Below are positions 60,982 to 64,000 of a DNA stretch of 64,000 bases, in pieces. The stretch is from Coriaria nepalensis. Its lineage: Eukaryota; Streptophyta; Magnoliopsida; Cucurbitales; Coriariaceae. Where the stretch lies: assembly GCA_027186245.1 (NCBI GenBank), contig CP114483.1, positions 33,017,642 to 33,081,641 on the forward strand. Direction: 5' to 3'. The notes under the pieces are model-generated. The model saw only the letters and a list, made by a program, of their open reading frames with translations. It ran no database searches and was not told where the DNA came from. The translations under genes were made by a program, and so were the position numbers. How positions within the stretch are numbered: position 1 is the first letter of the stretch; each line of letters opens with the position of its first letter.

Positions 60982-62040
60982 AAGTAATTTCTTTCCATAT
61001 CATCGCATTTTTTTTCTTTTTTTGTCGATTAGCTTTTTAAGTCAGTTAATTAAATTTGGATGAAAAGGAAGTGCAGTTTTTTTTCTGATTTGTTTGGTTG
61101 ATTTGACTAGAATGCGCTTCAGAACACTCAGCAGAATCCTCTTTAAGTTAGAATTTTTCTTAATTTGTTCATGTTGATTTCTTGATTTTCTCAACAATGG
61201 TTCTGAATATATTATTCTGTGCTTGTTTGTTTGTTTTCTGATTCTTCATCCCGCACTAGCAAACAAACAAGCATACATATACAATGCTTTGTATTAAGAA
61301 TGAGTAGGGTGCAGTTTCGGCTCCACATCGTACCAAAATTTTAAGATGTGGGGGCCTAAAAGCGCTCCACATTTTTGTATTTTGGATATTACATTACATC
61401 AGTGAATTTTGGTGTGGTTGTGATGTGGCATGCAGTTTTTAATTTTTTCTAATGATAAAAAAAATATTTTTTTAATAACATAAATAATATAATAATAAGT
61501 ACGGTTATAATGATAAATGATCAAGGTTAATGGAGGCATGTTGTTTTTACATATTTTTTACTTGCAGAAGCAGAGTAACAAAAAAAGTTATCTTAAAGAA
61601 TTATTTTATTCAATTGTATAGTAAAGTAACAAAAAGATGAACCTTTAAGAAGTAGAGGTTTAACATTACAGTAAGAAATAATGGGTTGTGGTATTGTTAT
61701 AAAGCATTATATCGATCATAAATCATAAATATAATAAATTAAGAATAATTCAAATAAAATTATCAAATTATATCATCAAAGTTTACAATCTAATATCAAG
61801 AACATCACAAATTAGCAAATTCTATTATCAATGTTTATAATCAAATAACTAAGAACATTATAAATTATCAAATCATATCATCAAAGTATTAAAAAATATG
61901 CATTATAAGTATACAAAACAAAATAGATTTTCGAGACGCTCGATGCCTCGAATCAAAATATCAAACTATATCAATATCTAATCATGGATCTGCAAAAATT
62001 TCAAATACTTAATAATCAATTAGGTTATTATAAATTGAAA
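60982..62040. other. intergenic, possible hAT terminus near 61306
   Basis: A GTAGGGTGCAGTTTCGGC-like word at about 61306 resembles hAT-type transposon ends and faces the hAT coding remnant, but no matching partner terminus or 8-bp target duplication was found in the window. The remainder is AT-rich with no gene. Confidence 0.35.
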
Positions 62041-63710
62041 TAATTTATGACTAAATTAGGAATTGAATATATCATCTTCTTCATTAAAGTCTTCTAATGC
62101 ATCCATAGTATTAGTTAAAGTGAATGATAAGTATGCAATCCAACTTTGCACACATATAAGCGTCTCAACCATAGATGGCTTCAGTTTACTACGAAAGTCG
62201 GTAATCATATGACTACTTGTGCTAAAAGTTGATTCCAAAGCAACAGTAAATATTGGTATGGCAAAGATATCATGAGCAATCAATGCTAGTGTGAGATACT
62301 TATAGCTATTTAACTTCCACTAACCTAAGATATCGAAACTCACAAAGTTTGAAATACAACCATCAATTTCCAAATATTGCTCTTTCTTTGAAACCTGTCG
62401 AGTGTCACTGTTGTCCCCACACAAACGGTTAAAGAAAGTCATCTCAACCTCATTAGGAGTAGTAGGTAAAGATGGATTTGTGAGAAGACTCTGCACATGT
62501 ATATGTCGATGCGGACTATGATTGTGCACCCAAATCAGTAGATTATAGATCATATAAGTTCTCAAAACAAACTCGTCATAACTTTTACCATAATAGTGGC
62601 TTTTCCCTATGAGGCGGTGTCCTCGTAAATGGTCTCGATAATAGAGCTAGTATCAAGCATTTTATACTTCGGATCTAACAACATTGCAACATAAGCTAAT
62701 AAATTCATATTTTCCTTTTTTGTCAATATTTATTGATCTTACTTGCCATCAATGTTGCCACAGTAGTCAAATGAGGTTGATTGCCTAGAATTATTTTTTT
62801 TACCAAGTCCATGATAAAGAATATGTGCTGGCAATATATATAGGCAGTAGAATATAAGGAGGTACTAGATAACTTTTCTGTGGCATCCAAAAAGGACTTT
62901 AGAAATGATAAGTATGAATCTATCTCTTCCCAATCGACATGTCGAGGCAGGCTCGGGAAGGCAGAATCCTCTCTATGCATCCTACACCAATAAAAAATAT
63001 GTTATCTATACTTCTTGAAGACAAGTGGTTGGATAAGAATATTTAAAAACTAACTAACAATATAAATAAATATAAAAATACATCGAAATTGCATTACGAT
63101 ATGAAGAAGTATTTAAAATCATGATATATGTGGAATTCCAACAGGTATTTAAATAATTTCTCCGTCCCAATCCCCCACCGCACAATCCCCACTCTAATGG
63201 CATTAGCATTAAACCTAAACAAAAGTTTTATAAGACAGACATAAATTAATAAAATAAAGTAGCACTTAAATAGTTAAATTAGTAAATTGAAATTTCCCAT
63301 TACCTAAAAGTGGTCATTTTATTGCTTCCATCACTTTTACTCATAGAGGTCAAATGATTATACGTGTCCGCATTTTGCATCAATCTCGAGATCTCATCAT
63401 ATGTATGTTCATTATTGTGGTTACCGATAAATGGCTACCCTTATAAGAAAAAGTATATGAACAATGTCTGCATTTGGCCCTTTTAATTGAAAGAACTTCA
63501 TCAAAATATTTTCAACACTCAGCCTTTCCTCTCTTCTCCCCTCATTTTGCTCAACAAATGCATCTCTAGATTCTCATCTAAATTATTATCTTCATTATCA
63601 TCATCAAATAAGGTATCAATTAAATCCCCATTATCCAATGGCACTTGAATAATATCATCATCAATTTCAATAGAAGGCCTATGTGTACGAGGCCTTTATA
63701 CAGTCAGAAA
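62041..63710 (-). mobile_element. degenerate hAT transposase (RICESLEEPER/zf-BED type)
   Basis: The minus strand carries the hAT C-terminal dimerisation region at 62283-62056 (IAHDIFAIPIFTVALESTFS, then FRSKLKPSMVETLICVQSWI), matching the family pattern AxDILxIPxSTVASExxFS. Upstream are pieces of the central domain (62980-62723; WEEIDSYLSFLKSFLDATEKLS, later LMASKINKY) and a probable acidic N-terminal part (about 63700-63530; IDDDIIQVPLDNGDL). The BED zinc finger was not seen. Stops and missing segments show it is inactive. The 5' end may lie near or beyond the window edge. Confidence 0.8.
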
Positions 63711-64000
63711 ATCCTACATACAAAAATAAATAAATAAAGTAAAACTCAATCAAACATTCATATTGTTCATACATAAAGTTTACCATGTTATAGAGTAATA
63801 ATCTCTTACCTGGTATCCAAGCATAATTTAAGAAAATAAGTTTCCTCTTAATCCTTTAATGATCCTAAAAGACTTAACATGTATCCCCTCTTAGCATATA
63901 CTCAAGATTTCCTATCTTATATACGAAATCTTATTTCCTTAAAAGCAAGCTTAGTTGTTATTGAGGTTTCAAAATACAACTGAGAAATCATTATGTGCAT
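63711..64000. other. window end, no gene recognised
   Basis: AT-rich sequence at the edge of the window. Nothing is supported. Confidence 0.4.

Overview
This window is nuclear DNA from a flowering plant, most likely a eudicot. It is AT-rich, its genes have many GT-AG introns, and the protein families are plant ones (WSD acyltransferase, FLY RING protein, plant TPX2, RR-TZF zinc-finger protein). I cannot name the species. Six intact protein-coding models plus one TATA-driven single-exon gene were rebuilt by hand from splice signals and reading phase. All seven stay in frame from ATG to stop.

Layout. 0.5-3.1 kb (minus): complete wax ester synthase/diacylglycerol acyltransferase (WSD) gene, 5 exons. 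5.0-7.0 kb (minus): a broken tandem copy that lacks the catalytic exon and carries a frameshift. 7.6-12.0 kb (plus): SWI2/CHR9 (ERCC6L2-like) SNF2 ATPase. 12.3-14.4 kb (minus): URI prefoldin-like protein, convergent with SWI2. 15.1-19.9 kb (plus): FLY1/FLY2-type membrane RING E3, divergent from URI. 20-28 kb: transposon-derived DNA with palindrome arrays, degenerate telomere-like repeats and an Ulp1-type Mutator-like remnant. 28.2-33.1 kb (plus): Polycomb RING1. 33.2-41.9 kb: a second transposon block (Ulp1/DUF1985 remnant, MULE transposase remnant, foldback element) bracketed by a 42-bp direct repeat. 42.1-51.3 kb (minus): TPX2, 19 exons, with a degenerate Ty1/copia element in intron 14 that still has its 5-bp target-site duplication. 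55.2-56.4 kb (plus): SOMNUS-like tandem CCCH protein. 56.4-64 kb: gene-poor, with tandem repeats, a SINE, a lone aminotransferase exon fragment and a hAT transposase remnant.

Context. From memory, the order SWI2 - URI - RING1 - TPX2 - SOM matches Arabidopsis At1g03750-At1g03760-At1g03770-At1g03780-At1g03790, so the gene backbone looks like an old conserved block expanded by transposons. FLY is extra relative to that Arabidopsis order. The genes do not form one pathway: they cover lipid esters, chromatin remodelling/repair, chaperone/RNA polymerase assembly, ubiquitination, H2A ubiquitination, spindle assembly and post-transcriptional control in seeds.

The most unusual structures are the ~84-bp hairpin tandem arrays next to telomere-like repeats inside the Ulp1 MULE regions, the 42-bp repeat flanking the 8.7-kb insert, a ~0.9-kb foldback palindrome, and a duplicated 5' splice site in RING1.
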